This document shows, piece after piece, positions 35,783-46,807 of a stretch of DNA of 64,000 nucleotides. The notes below the pieces were generated by a model. That model was given only the letters and a program-made list of their open reading frames with translations, had not been told where the DNA came from and searched no databases. Location of the stretch: NCBI RefSeq assembly GCF_030272615.1, contig NC_081413.1:560645445-560709444 (forward strand), in the 5' to 3' direction. A program made the position numbers and the translations under genes. Numbering within the stretch: position 1 is the first letter of the stretch; every line of letters begins with the position of its first letter. The DNA is from Cryptomeria japonica (taxonomy: Eukaryota > Streptophyta > Pinopsida > Cupressales > Cupressaceae).

Positions 35783-35787
35783 ACTAT
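35783..35787. repeat. Left target duplication of element II (ACTAT)
   Basis: ACTAT precedes the left LTR and recurs after the right LTR at 47603-47607. Confidence 0.9.
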
Positions 35788-36572
35788 TGTAGACACCTAA
35801 AATTGTCTTGTCTAATTAAATAAATATCTTTATTTATTTAATTAATTTAGCCTAATTCTTCTATTAATTAAATAAATATTTATTTATTTAATTAATGCAT
35901 TTATCATCTTCTAGCCTTATTTCTCATTTAAATAAATACATTTATTTATTTAAATTACCCTTTTCCTAAATTAAATAAATAATTTTTATTTATTTAATTG
36001 ATCCCACTTCTTCTATTAATTAAATTAATTTTTATTTATTTAATTAATTAATTAACCTTTTCTACCCATGACACATGTCATTCATCTCTTAATTCCTACA
36101 CTACCTACCATCTCATTATTTTCTTATTTCTTCTACCTACCCTCTAATCCTAGCCGACCATTTATCTTTTACACCTCTCAATCTTATCCCTCCATTTTCG
36201 TACAGTGTCTTCTATATAAGAGGATACTCTCCTTCATTATCAACCCTAATCATTCTAATTAGCTGACTCCCCAACTATGTTTTCGAATTTTCACATTCGA
36301 TCAAGCCTACTTACAACCACATTTCCATTCTTTGTTGAGCTCTTGTGCACACATAAAATCTGAGAGCAAATATATCAAGAAATATCAATAGAGATAGGAA
36401 GAATGGAGATCCAAACCCTATTGGACATGTGATGGTATAATCTTTGTGATTTCATTTGATTTGCATTGTCTTAGGTAATCTTCATATGTTATGGTGGATC
36501 TTTCTTGTTTTTAGGCTAGGTTGAATTCATTTAGTCTTTCAATATTGTTGTTTCCACTTTTCACCATAAACA
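35788..36572 (+). repeat. 5' LTR of element II (785 bp)
   Basis: TGTAGACACC...CACCATAAACA. The first 270 bases are built from TTAATTAAATAAAT/TTTATTTATTTAATT words that could fold on themselves. A TATA box lies at 36213. Confidence 0.92.
36213..36220 (+). promoter_or_regulatory. LTR TATA box (5' LTR of element II)
   Basis: TATATAAG within TCTTCTATATAAGAGGATAC. It is conserved in the other LTR at 47234, at a suitable place for U3-driven transcription. Confidence 0.65.
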
Positions 36573-36595
36573 TTTTGGCATGCCCAGTGGGACTC
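36573..36595 (+). other. Primer-binding-site region of element II
   Basis: TTTTGGCATGCCCAGTGGGAC follows the LTR directly. It starts TGG as a primer site should. I cannot assign the tRNA, and the copy may have drifted. Confidence 0.55.
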
Positions 36596-38822
36596 TTGTC
36601 CCTTTGCATTTAACATCTTTTGTTGCAAATTTTGTGTTTTTGAAGTTGCAGATCAGACATTTTCGACAAACTTTTGACATTTGTGCGTCAGTGCATCCTT
36701 GAACCATGGTTTTTCATTTTTGCTGCGTTTGTGACCTCCGTAATCGCATCTGTGTTTGGCATTATTTTATCTTATTTTGCAGATTGTAGGGTTGCATCTT
36801 TATTTTTGAAACCATGTTTGTGCAGCTTTCAAATGCGTCTACATTTGGGAGTCACATCTATGTTATCTAGGCACGTCTATGGAGGATTTATGCGTGTTTG
36901 TGATTTTCTTCCACGTCTACGTTAGGTTTAATCGTGTCTGTGTTTTGGATTTTGCATTATTTAGTTTTTGATCTAGTTTTAAGGCTCTATTTCATCATTT
37001 GGATTTTAGATCTAGTTTATTTTGGGCTAACACCTTGCGATCTAGCTAACAAAGTTGGTGCAGCTTGTCCTTGAAGCAAATCACATTATTGAAGGCCCCT
37101 ATTTTACAGTCTTTTGGATCTAAAATCTACCTAACTTGTGTGCTTGTAGGACGGGTATTATTACAAAACTAATAACAAATCTTTGTTGGAGAATTTTGGC
37201 AAGGATTTTTTATCTTCATTTGTGTGCCTTGTTTTCATAGATTATCAAACACTTCAATTGGTGCACTAAAATTGAACCAATGTCTTTTGTGTCTTGGGCC
37301 ATAGGCTCTTTTTGTTTAATCTCTAGAGGGCTTGTCTCCTCGTGTGGTCATTAGGACTATTAGTGAGGAGAAGACAACCTAATTGGTAGTGAGGAAAACC
37401 CACCTCTTCTGAACTATTATAAGTAACTGTATCCATGGTGAAAGCCATGGGTAACGTGTGCTGATTAGTTCATACCGACACTATGTATCACCATAAACCC
37501 ATTTGATCAAATTTATTTGATCAGTTGTAGGGCATAATCCCTACCGACTAGGAGCCTTCTGCATTTACAGAGCTGAAAGTGTCACATGTATGGCCACACG
37601 AGAAGATGCCCTTACTAGCACCTTTTTGTTTTAGAAAGCCAAAATTCTTGTTGTTGTTGGGGCAGGAGGTCGGACCTCTAGAGTGGCCCACACACATACA
37701 GTTCTTAGTAGAGATATAGAGTTCGCCATTGGGAGTTTTCATGGGGACAAGTACTTGGTTTCCCCAGAGAAGTGAGTGCCAAGGGTGGATCCAGTGGGGT
37801 CAAGCATCTAAGTATTTGCTTTGAATAGCGTAGCCTTAGGGGAAACCCCATGTGGGGTCAACAACTATTGTCCTAGCCAACCATAAGAATTATGCTTGTC
37901 TTATTTTAAACATTCAAACATTCAAGATCAAACAGAAAAACATTCTGTCTTTTGTGTCTTCAAGTGTATGAAAAACATTTTTACTTCAAACAACACACTT
38001 TCTTTTGAGTCATTTTGAGTCTAAACACTTGCAAACATTGAGTATTCATCAACATTGTGTCCTCTTGTCATGGAAAAATAGTCAAAAATTCAGATTTGGT
38101 CACAACAAACAACTTTACAAATTGGAAATATTGCACTTAGTTTCCAGAAACGTGTCTATGTCTGACAGAAACACGTCTGGGTCATTTAACTGAGTCTATG
38201 AAGTACAAAAAAGTGTCTTTGTTATCCTAAAGAAAATTGCATTCACAAAATATCAGAAACATGCTTTGTGCAATGTTCAAACATGTCTATGTCATTTAAC
38301 CACGTATGTGACGTATACATGCACGTTTGTGTTCATAATTGAAAAAATTTACAGTCCAACAAACAAGAGCAGTCAGTTTCAGACTTATTGAGCTTCCTAG
38401 GTTATCCCTCTACGTTTTCATCTAGAATTCAGCCTATTTTTGGGTCTCACAAAGTTCTTCATTTCTTTACACCTTGCATTACATTCACATTTGTCTGAAC
38501 TTGAGTCAAAACATCACTTGCTTGTCCTCATCTTACTTTGTCAACACACTACATACAACAACATTTTCCTAAGTGGTCCCTCATTAAGGTCTATCACCTT
38601 TGGGTCTCATTTGGTCTTACTTAGAGTCAAGGTCAACTAACGTCATCAAGAGAAACTATTATCTCTTTGGAAGCCAAAATTACTCTACTACATGCATACT
38701 TGGTCTTACACTTTGGAAATTGCAAGTACACCTCAGATTCATTTACATTCCATCCAACTCTTGGTTTTTCATACTCTTTCAATCTTCATCTAGTCTCACA
38801 CATCTTGGTCAAGACCTATTTC
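36596..38822 (+). other. Long untranslated leader of element II
   Basis: About 2.2 kb with no convincing frame. Words such as CGTGTCTGTG and CACGTCTATG recur at 36820-36950 and 38150-38330. Long leaders before gag are usual in the Tat lineage. Confidence 0.55.
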
Positions 38823-41124
38823 ATGGTTGAAACCCATTCCCAAAAATCTAGGAGAGAAGCTAAAGAGGCTCAAGAGTCCACAAACATGAGTGCCTATGAG
38901 TATGACAATGATGTCTTTTTCAATTTTGATCATACCACATTACCTGACATGGATGCCTATAGAAACATTCCAAATGTTGAGAACATGGACACTACAAACA
39001 ACAATGATATGCACAATGACAACATGGACAACTTTTCCATACATTCGGTAGAAGTGGAAGACTCTATCATGGATCCCCATTTTAATCGATGGGTTGAGGA
39101 AATAATGAGAAGAGATAGACAATATTTCTTACAAGTGGTGGCACAAAGTGGAACCAAGATACCTCATGATTTTGATGTCTCAAATAATGGAACATCGACC
39201 TTCGCAACAACCTCACCTCAACATGGGTCAAAGGAGGCCTAATATTGGAGGCCATAGAGGACCACATATGGTGCCTAAATCACCATCATCTTTGTTTCAA
39301 AAACCTGATGTCCCACATACACATGGTCAAGCATATGATACTCACCTTCACAAACCATTATGGAAGTCTTATGCAGAAAAATATACTCAATCACATACCA
39401 ATGCTAAGGACCAACCATCAAAGCAATTGGATATCCAAAGGCATGATAAAAATTTAGACACAAGGAAACCCTGCATCAAATTTGGGGGTAACACATTAGA
39501 ACAAACTCATAACATGCCTATACAATATGGTATACATGGATAAAATAGATATTCCATTCCTCATCATGACTCTATACCAAGTGGTCCTTATATGCAACAT
39601 CACTATAGACCTCCTCCAAATGAACATGTGTATGATCAATACCATCCATATATGCAACATGCTCCTCCACCCGGTGGTTCGGGCATGGGGTATGGTCCAA
39701 GAAGTTGATCTCCACCTAAGAACAATTTGGAACAACAAATTAAGGACCTACAAAAGAAAATGAAAGACATAAATATACCAAATCCACCTTACACAGTGAG
39801 AGACATATGTCCCTATCCATTTGACAAAAGCATTCCAATGCCTCCTTTTCCTACACATTTCGTGATGCCTAAGTTTGATATGTATAGAGGAAAAGGAGAT
39901 TCTAAGACACATATAAGACAATTTTTCACAACTTGCATTGAGGTAGAAATAGAAGAGACATATTTGATGAGATTATTCCCACAGAGCTTAGGTGATCAAG
40001 GTATGGAATGGTTCTCCCAACTCCCACCTAGAATTAAGTCATGGGGTGATTTAGCAGAGGATTTTATCCAACATTTCTCATACAACATAGAGACAGATAT
40101 ATCAGTTACCACTGTATGCAACACCAAGCAAAATGATGGAGAGTCTTTTTCATTATTTTTACAAAGATGGAGGAATCTAGCCAGCAGATGCTCTTGTGAA
40201 ATTCCACAAAAACAAATGGTAGAGATGTTCACCCAGAATGTTAACAAAGACATTGGTTATGACCTGAGAAAAGCTTGTTTGTCCACCTTCAAGGATTTCA
40301 TTGAAAAAGGATTAGCAATAGAGAAGTTCCTAATTGAGCAAGGCATCATCAAAATATTCAAAGAAAACAAAGAGGACTTTAAAGGAAAAGATAAGCAAAG
40401 ATCTTGGAATAGAAACAAGAACACAATCAATGATCGTGTTGTTGATGCCAATACAGTATGACCCAAAATCATTTTTTCTAGATCAAGCTCTACAAACAAT
40501 CAAGTGAATATTCAAACAACTTCAAAACCATGAAGAAAATATACCCCATTGGGAGAACCACTTGAGTTAGCTTTCAAGAAGCTAGTGGAAAACAAAATAA
40601 TAACAATTCCATATATGCCTCCATATGAGCCAAAGGTCAAACCAAATTGGTGGAATGATGATGAATACTTTGAATATCACAAGAGCAAAGTACATAAAAC
40701 AAGAAATTGTCATTGTTTGAAGAATATTATACAAGATCTTATTGATAGAGGTGACATTGAGATCGAGGGACACTCATCTAACCAAGAACATGAAATGTTT
40801 AAAGAACCATTCCCAAAACATGACAAGAGTAAAGCCAAAGCCAAATATGAGAAGACCAACTATACTAGAGCATCCTATAACTATGATTCAACTATCAATC
40901 ACATTTTGACAGACAATTATGTCTCTACAATTATCATAAAAGACAAAATGCCTAAAAATTTTACCCAAAGACCCAAGGTTGTCCTAAAAGGCATTGGACC
41001 TTCTTCTAAACCCACCTTTGAATGTAATGTTACAACGTGTCGAGGTAAATTCACTTTGCAAGGTGCTCCAACTAAAAACACTTCTTCCTTAGCAACCAAA
41101 CCTGAGTATGACCTTGTAGAATAG
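38823..41124 (+). pseudogene. Tat-like gag, decayed
   Basis: The start is at about 38823 (MVETHSQKSRREAKEAQEST). A frameshift near 39220 moves the reading into the frame used from there through the protease. The gag core lies in 39727-40461: DICPYPFDKSIPMPPFPTHF, KFDMYRGKGDSKTHIRQF, YLMRLFPQSL and CNTKQNDGESFSLFLQRWR, all closely matched in element III. A nucleocapsid-like piece follows (YHKSKVHKTRNCHCLKNII, about 40670-40730), in which the first Cys of the expected CDFH-type motif reads Tyr. In-frame stops occur at about 39541, 39707, 40459, 40531 and 41122. Gag would package the element RNA; this copy cannot. Confidence 0.8.
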
Positions 41125-41721
41125 TTAGGTAAAACACCCATGCTTATCTCCATCCTTGAACTTTTACGCATATCCCCCGCACATAAATCCATTCTTGACA
41201 AAACTTTGAGAGACACTTCTGTCCCCACTAATCTGAACGTGGACTAGTTTCAAGCCATGGTGGGATACCTTTCCATTCCACACTCCTTTACATTAACAGA
41301 AGCTGATGATGCATCTGTAAGCCAACCACATAATGCACCTTTAAACATTGAAGCCTTCCTACACAAACATTGAATAAAACGAGTCTTGATAGATGGAGGA
41401 GCTGGTCTCAATATATGTACTTTGAACCCAATAATAGAATTGGGATATTCAGACAAAGTTCTGAATGCTACAAACAAAATTACCATCAAGGCATATGATG
41501 ATGAAGATAATTCATCTAAAGGCATAGTCACTTTACCTCTCAAAGTTGGGTCAGTTTTAAAGGATGTGGTTTGTCAAGTCTTTGATCTAGATCTCACATA
41601 CAATATACTTTTGGGACGTCCATGGATTCATGAAATGAGAGCTATTCCTTCTACATATCATCGATGTATCAATTTTCCACACAATGAAGTTGAAGTGACC
41701 GTCAAAGCTGACCCAAACTGA
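41125..41721 (+). pseudogene. Retroviral-type aspartic protease, decayed
   Basis: VLIDGGAGLNIC (about 41383-41415) is the active-site block (family D[ST]GA; here DGGA), and YNILLGRPWIHEM is the C-terminal ILG block. The lead-in ISILELLRISPAHKSILD and LNVD.FQAMVGY is also found in element III. Stops at about 41247 and 41372 stand where element III has Gln and Arg (TAG for CAG, TGA for CGA). Confidence 0.8.
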
Positions 41722-42405
41722 TTCATATATTAAAACAATCTGCGACCTAGATCAAAAATAACAATCCCAGTCAATTGAGAGGTTGTTTGTTCATCAGTAT
41801 ATGTTGATCCATAATTGTTGAAAGCTTCTACATCAAAACAAGTAAAGATCAAAGAAAAGCGCAAGATTAAAGACATGGGATGTGATGAGTATATATTTCA
41901 TGTTGATCAACTCTCACTATCTCCTAAAATATTTAGTTGACAGGAACAATCTATAAACACTTTGCAAGGAATTGGGTGTGAACCATCTAGTGTTGTGGCT
42001 AATAAGTCTAAATGTAAATCTCCTCTAGTGGTGCAAGCATCTTTTGATATCAATAGTCCTAAGAGTGCCAACGAAGAATTTATTGACCATATCACTAGCC
42101 CTCTTGAGAACTTACATAGCCTTACCATTTCATCCACTCATTCGATTTCTACTCTAGTTCTACACTTGGATCAACAAGAATTAGAAAAGCCCTTACTAAT
42201 TGGGGATCAAAAATCAAGATTTGAAAAGAAAAATCTAAAAGTCAAAAATAAAGAGAAGTCCTTTAGTACAAATAAAAATCAAAAGTTACTGGACTTTGGA
42301 AAAATCAAGGTCAAGGAGAAAAACCCTATGAAGCAAAAAGAACAAAAGTTGATCTCCCCTAATATCAAAATAACTAGGGGCAAAACTTCTAAAATTTCAA
42401 GTTAA
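41722..42405 (+). pseudogene. Protease-to-pol linker, Lys-rich, no G-patch
   Basis: The frame continues from the protease with a few stops and then 147 open codons (41962-42405), ending Lys-rich (KIKVKEKNPMKQKEQKL). It does not align with the G-patch region of element III and has no known domain. It ends at the point where pol is lost. Confidence 0.5.
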
Positions 42406-42689
42406 AAAGCATACTTGTTGATCCTAAGTCTCCATCATGCCATCCTAATTTCACTCCTTTTCGCAATCATAAAAATTTATTCCTCATCCACTTGTTCCAC
42501 ACATCCTTTCCCTTCTGGCGATACATCATAGACCTTTACTGGAACTTACTTGAAGAAATTTGTTATCAAGGATTCAGAAAATTTATTTAGGTGACATGCA
42601 TACAGGCTTGTGTAGTCCACACGCTAGTAATTTTATCTCAGTTCCTTTATCAAGGAAGACAATCACTCGACCTACACATCATTCAGTCA

Positions 42690-42934
42690 AGGAATGACAC
42701 AACTACAATCATAAAGTGAAGCCTCATACATTTGAGATGGGTGACTTAGTTCTCAAAGAAAATCCCAAAAATCAGCAAGACAGAGAGAAGAAGGGCAAGT
42801 TCAAACCAAATTGGCTTGGTCCTTACATCATTACAGCAACCTATGGATCTGGTGCATATCATCTCTCAACCATAGAGTGCGAAACTTTGGAGGATCCTAT
42901 CAACAACATGCACCTTTGTAGGTTTTATACATAA
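42690..42934 (+). pseudogene. Integrase C-terminus (GPY/F-like), remainder of integrase deleted
   Basis: Starting YNHKVKPHTFEMGDLVLKEN and continuing WLGPYIITATYGSGAYHLST to NNMHLCRFYT, it matches the end of element III's integrase (YNHRVRPYTFEVGDLVL ... NMHLKQFYT). The GPY motif is intact. HHCC and DDE parts are absent; the join lies between about 42405 and 42690. Confidence 0.85.
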
Positions 42935-43127
42935 CTCTTCAGAGTATCATAATTCAAAAATATAAAAAAAAATCAACAAAATACAAAAAAATCATAAACT
43001 AAAAAATTGTTACTTGGTGAAAACCTAGAAAATAGGCACCTTGTGACACAAACAAATTGAAATTTTTTTTTAAAAGAATGAAAAAAAGAAAAAAAGAAAA
43101 AAGTAAAGAGAAATAAATTCGTCCAAC

Positions 43128-43190
43128 GGTGAAAACCACTTCGGTGGCGCCCTGGGCAAGTACCATGGTGAAAACCAGGTCACCGGTGCC
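43128..43190 (+). other. Non-coding block conserved between elements II and III, just after integrase
   Basis: GGTGAAAACCACT, GGTGGCGCC, TGGGCAAGTACC and ATGGTGAAAACC lie about 195 nt past the integrase stop. Element III has the same words in order at 53810-53874 (minus), about 100 nt past its integrase stop. GGTGAAAACC occurs twice within each copy. Confidence 0.75.
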
Positions 43191-44545
43191 ATGCGTAGAG
43201 ACATTGCTCCTCCCTCCTTTAGGATTCTATTTCATCACTTCACTTTGCATAGAATCACAAACTCTTCATCCATAATAAACTTACCCATTCCCATCATGGC
43301 TTATTATTGATCTTCCCAAGATTGGTTAGCCATTCCTAATAAACCTCCCTTTTCACCCCTTTCCATCCATAATAAATCAGCTCCTATCTATGGCTAAGGA
43401 AAATCCTAAGTCTAGTGATGGGTGTGGAACTAAGAGCATCACATGTTTTGAGGAGTACAATTTCTTTCAATTTTTTGTAGTCTATCCCCGCACTATCCGT
43501 AATAAAGCAACATTTTCATCGCCAATCCATAATAAAGTTCTGTCTTCTCCGCAATAAAGTATCTGTTGCATGGATTCAGTCAGTTTCAGATGAGACACAA
43601 CAAAAACAATGGGCTTCAACAAATCAAATCTTTTAACAAACTAAGACAACATTATGGTTCAGTGCTATTTATCCTTTTGTAAAAGTAAACATTGTGACCA
43701 CAATCAAATAGACTTATACAAGTGACAAAAGACACTAAACTTGAGGAATAAAGTGGATGTTGGTGTCGAGTCTTGGTTTTCTTTTGATTTTATCTTGTGG
43801 TGACATGTCTTTTAGCTTTTCTGGGATGTCTTTGACTAGAGATTTTATCTCCAGGATGTCTTTGACTAGAAAGGCGAGGATGGGGTATCATCACCTATTT
43901 TTTTTTGTTGTTTAGGATATGAGGACACTGCGAGTCTAGTATGAACTGGGGCATTCCTTGTTTGTGACTATCTTATCTCAATGATGATAATGCACAAGAA
44001 TCTCTTTCACTTTCATATCTTCTATCTTTCACCCCCCTTTCTTGATTGACCTCCATCAATCTTCGTGGGTCCATGGAGGCTGTTATCACATGACTGAGTA
44101 CAATGACACACCAAAAACATTTGCATCTCATGTAGTTTGCACCTGCACTACCACATGTTAAGCATTTCATACATACATATAGATATCACAATTGCATCAC
44201 ATCTTGCACACAACACATGTTAGCACATTTTACATTCTCATCATGTAAATAGTTATTTGCATTTTATACATTTGCATTTGCATAACATATAAAATATAAA
44301 AGAACAAAAATATTGCATTTCCTCATGTACATATTTTCATCCATATCAATTACATACATATAGATATTACAATTGCATCATATCACATAGGTACACATGC
44401 ATATAGCTACCACAAGGATGAATCATCTCATATATATAATCATAAGAGTCATGATACAATGATGTCAAAATCATATGGCTACAATCATCTGAAGGTGTCA
44501 TCATATAAAATGGTACAAAACTGATACATAGGGAGCCCTCTAAGG
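43191..44545. other. Element II 3' region, no coding sequence seen
   Basis: AATAAA-containing words and T/C-rich sequence at 43200-43560, then A/T-rich DNA with ATACATATAGATAT-type repeats (44170-44400). Confidence 0.5.
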
Positions 44546-45430
44546 CTATGATGAACTCACTCCCTCAGAGCCATCTAGCCTCAACAGAGTTTGAGCCCTA
44601 GAAGGACCCACCCCAAGATCATCTCTATTGCCCCCTCTATCTGGTGGTGGTGGAGGACCCATGACCCCACCACTAGATGCATGTCTCATGTCTCTTCCTC
44701 CAGTGGTCGTTGTAGTCCGTGATGGTCTTCGGAAGCTCCTAGCTTGCTACTCTGGTGGCACCACTCCATAATACAGGTCTCGCTAGTAGGCTATCTCCTC
44801 CCCTGCCCGCAAAACATAGGTGTATCCGGCCCCTGTGTCTTCTACTGCCTGCATCTCTTCCCTCACTGTTGTCTAAGCCTATGTCTAGCGCTGAATATCC
44901 TGATCCCTCTCCCGCTCAATGTCCCTCAGGTGTTTCCTGAGCCTAGCTGTATCCCTCTCCTTATCCTGGATCTCATCTACCTATCCCTAGCAGATCTCTC
45001 TCAAGGATAGTAGCTCATCCTCCTTCTCTCCTCCCACCTCCCCCTATCACTATGGCTAGTCCTATGGCTGTGCATGTCTTTCCCTCATCTCCACTCCTGG
45101 GCCTTGAAACACTCATCTCAGTGCATCCCTGTCTCCCTCTCGATCATAAGGAACTAACTCCCCAATGATCAATATCCTTAGTATCCTGTATACATCCTCT
45201 AAGGTGACTGTCATCTCACCCATTGGTAAATAAAACATACATGTCTCTTAGTGCCATCTCTCAGCTAATGCAATCAGCAATCTCATGTTCACCTGAAACT
45301 CAGGCATATACATAATGTATCACAAGCCCATGGCCTTGACTACATCTCTATCCTCAAATATCAGCTTTGCTCGTAAACTCTAAGTTGAAGAAAATCTCTC
45401 CCATGACTCTAGCATCAGTAGGTCCTCTTG
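44546..45430 (-). pseudogene. Antisense plant-mobile-domain (PMD)-like ORF carried in element II
   Basis: On the minus strand one frame can be followed for about 880 bp through single stops. The N-terminal part reads LIFEDRDVVKAMGL, then FQVNMRLLIALAERWH, then FYLPMGEMTVTLEDVYRIL, then GELVPYDREGDRDAL. This fits the PMD pattern (LxxALxERW..ET.TFHLP.GEMT.TLEDV..L.GL...GE). The C-terminal part is a charged, probably coiled-coil stretch (EIQDKERDTARLRKHLRDIE) followed by a Gly/Pro/Arg tail to the stop at 44546. Most internal stops are TAG or TGA where CAG, CGA or TGG would fit, so the frame decayed by C-to-T type changes. PMD occurs in plant MAIN/MAIL proteins and in transposons. Extra antisense ORFs between integrase and the 3' LTR are known in Tat elements (for example Grande). 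The start codon is not clear. Confidence 0.65.
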
Positions 45431-45449
45431 TAGTCAAGCAAATCAACTA

Positions 45450-45755
45450 TGTCAATCCTAGTGGCATTCCCTATTCATCACAAAGTGCTACTTTTTATCT
45501 TAGTGCTTATATCTATCATATAACACTTTATCCTAGTGGTACTCCTTGTTCATCACAAAGTGCTGCTCTTATATCCTAGTGGTACTCCCTATTCATCACA
45601 AAGTGTTTCTCTTTTATCCTATTGGCATTCCCCATTCATCACAAATTTATACTCTTTTATCCTAGTGGTACTCCCTGTTCATCACAAATTGTTGTTGTCT
45701 ATCCTAGTAGCATTCCCTGTTCATCACAAAGTGCTGCTTTTATCCTATCTTTAGG
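45450..45755. repeat. Minisatellite, about 7 units of roughly 42 bp
   Basis: Units of TATCCTAGTGGTACTCCCT.TTCATCACAAAGTGCT(GCTCTT) with small changes. Confidence 0.88.
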
Positions 45756-45764
45756 GCACTTACT

Positions 45765-46145
45765 TGAGTGTATCCTCTTGAGTAGCTGATCAAATTGGCA
45801 ATGTATGTTCTATCATAGAATTGTCAATTTCAACCTGATCCAATTGGCAACGTATGTTCTATCACAAAATTGTTAATTTCAGCCTAATCCAATTGACAAC
45901 GTATGTCTATCACAAAATTGTCAATTTCTTTTTGGTACTCCCTCTTCATCATAAAGTGCCTTGCTCTATCCTATCCTAGGGCCTTTGCTTGAGTGTATCC
46001 TCTTGAGTAGTTTCCTGATTGGCAATGTATGTTCTATCACAGAATTGTCAATCCTAGTCTTCCCTAGAGGATCTAGTTGAGTGTATCCTCTCAGTAGCTT
46101 ATCCAATCGACAATGTATGTTTATCATAGAGCTACCAATTTGGCC
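45765..46145. repeat. Interspersed repeats of GAGTGTATCCTCTTGAGTAG and CAATTGGCAATGTATGTTC
   Basis: GAGTGTATCCTCT occurs three times (about 45771, 45992, 46080). CAATTGGCAAYGTATGTTCTATCA and its variants occur about five times, each with a following AATTGTCAATTT. Confidence 0.8.
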
Positions 46146-46700
46146 TTGAAGACATAAACGCACATTCATGACACAAACATGCTTGCATACTTCACAAATG
46201 TGCATACCCTGCATAGATGTGCCTGAAACACACAGACATGCCTATCCTACCCAAATGCGCTTGGCACCAACGCAGACGCACCTTAATGCTTTTCCCCCCA
46301 CTTGAAATTATTATAGACATACCTAATGTGCATTTATTACATTACCTAGGATGTATTTATGACAACAATAAATGCAATAGGGTACAAGAAGGTTTTGTGG
46401 TATTTACCGACTCTCCTGCCTCTGCTGGCCTCATATCGGTGAACACAATCGAATCTGTGCACTAATGCCATCATTGCTGACTGCTCTCTACTCTCTCTAC
46501 ACTCTGATCTATTAGGTGTGTGGATGACAATGAGGATGTTTTCTCTCATAGTCTATCTTATAGACTACCCTATCCCTAGTCTCTCAAGCCAGTCTTCTTT
46601 ATCCCATGACTCTGTCACTTTATCCTATCTAGTCAGTCCATTCTCCTCTTTCTTTCTTATCGAGAGATTGTTCATGATATTTTCAGAACTTTTCATCCAA

Positions 46701-46718
46701 TCTCTCGAGGGGGCATAT
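46701..46718 (+). other. Second purine-rich tract upstream of the PPT (conserved with element III)
   Basis: TCTCTCGAGGGGGCATATCA lies about 90 nt before the PPT. Element III has ATCTCTCGAGGGGGCATACCA in the same relative place. Confidence 0.65.
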
Positions 46719-46792
46719 CATTCCCATCTTGGGGCAACTTTGTATCAGTTTATCTTCTCTTCTTTGAAGCAACGTGACAAGCTGCATTGTCT

Positions 46793-46807
46793 CAAAGAGG
46801 GGCAAAA
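46793..46807 (+). other. Polypurine tract of element II
   Basis: CTCAAAGAGGGGCAAAA abuts the right LTR; element III has CTCAAAGAGGGGCAAA in the same position. Confidence 0.88.

Larger units (their letters stand above)
30950..35787 (+). mobile_element. Decayed full-length-type LINE, 5' part (split by element II)
   Basis: Plus-strand LINE with an ORF1-like stretch, endonuclease and RT up to 35782, immediately followed by element II's target site. The rest (zf-RVT and RNase H) resumes at 47608. The 5' end is uncertain because ORF1 is badly decayed. Base composition is A-rich on the coding strand. Confidence 0.8.

Noticed and set aside
35820-36060. Palindromic TTTATTTATTTAATTAATT words as a possible hairpin transposon (MITE)
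   Set aside because: They are inside the LTR of element II and repeated in its other LTR (46840-47080), so they are LTR sequence.
44744-45010. 88-codon plus frame rich in Leu/Pro
   Set aside because: It is the antisense shadow of the PMD-like frame, which has recognisable motifs on the minus strand.
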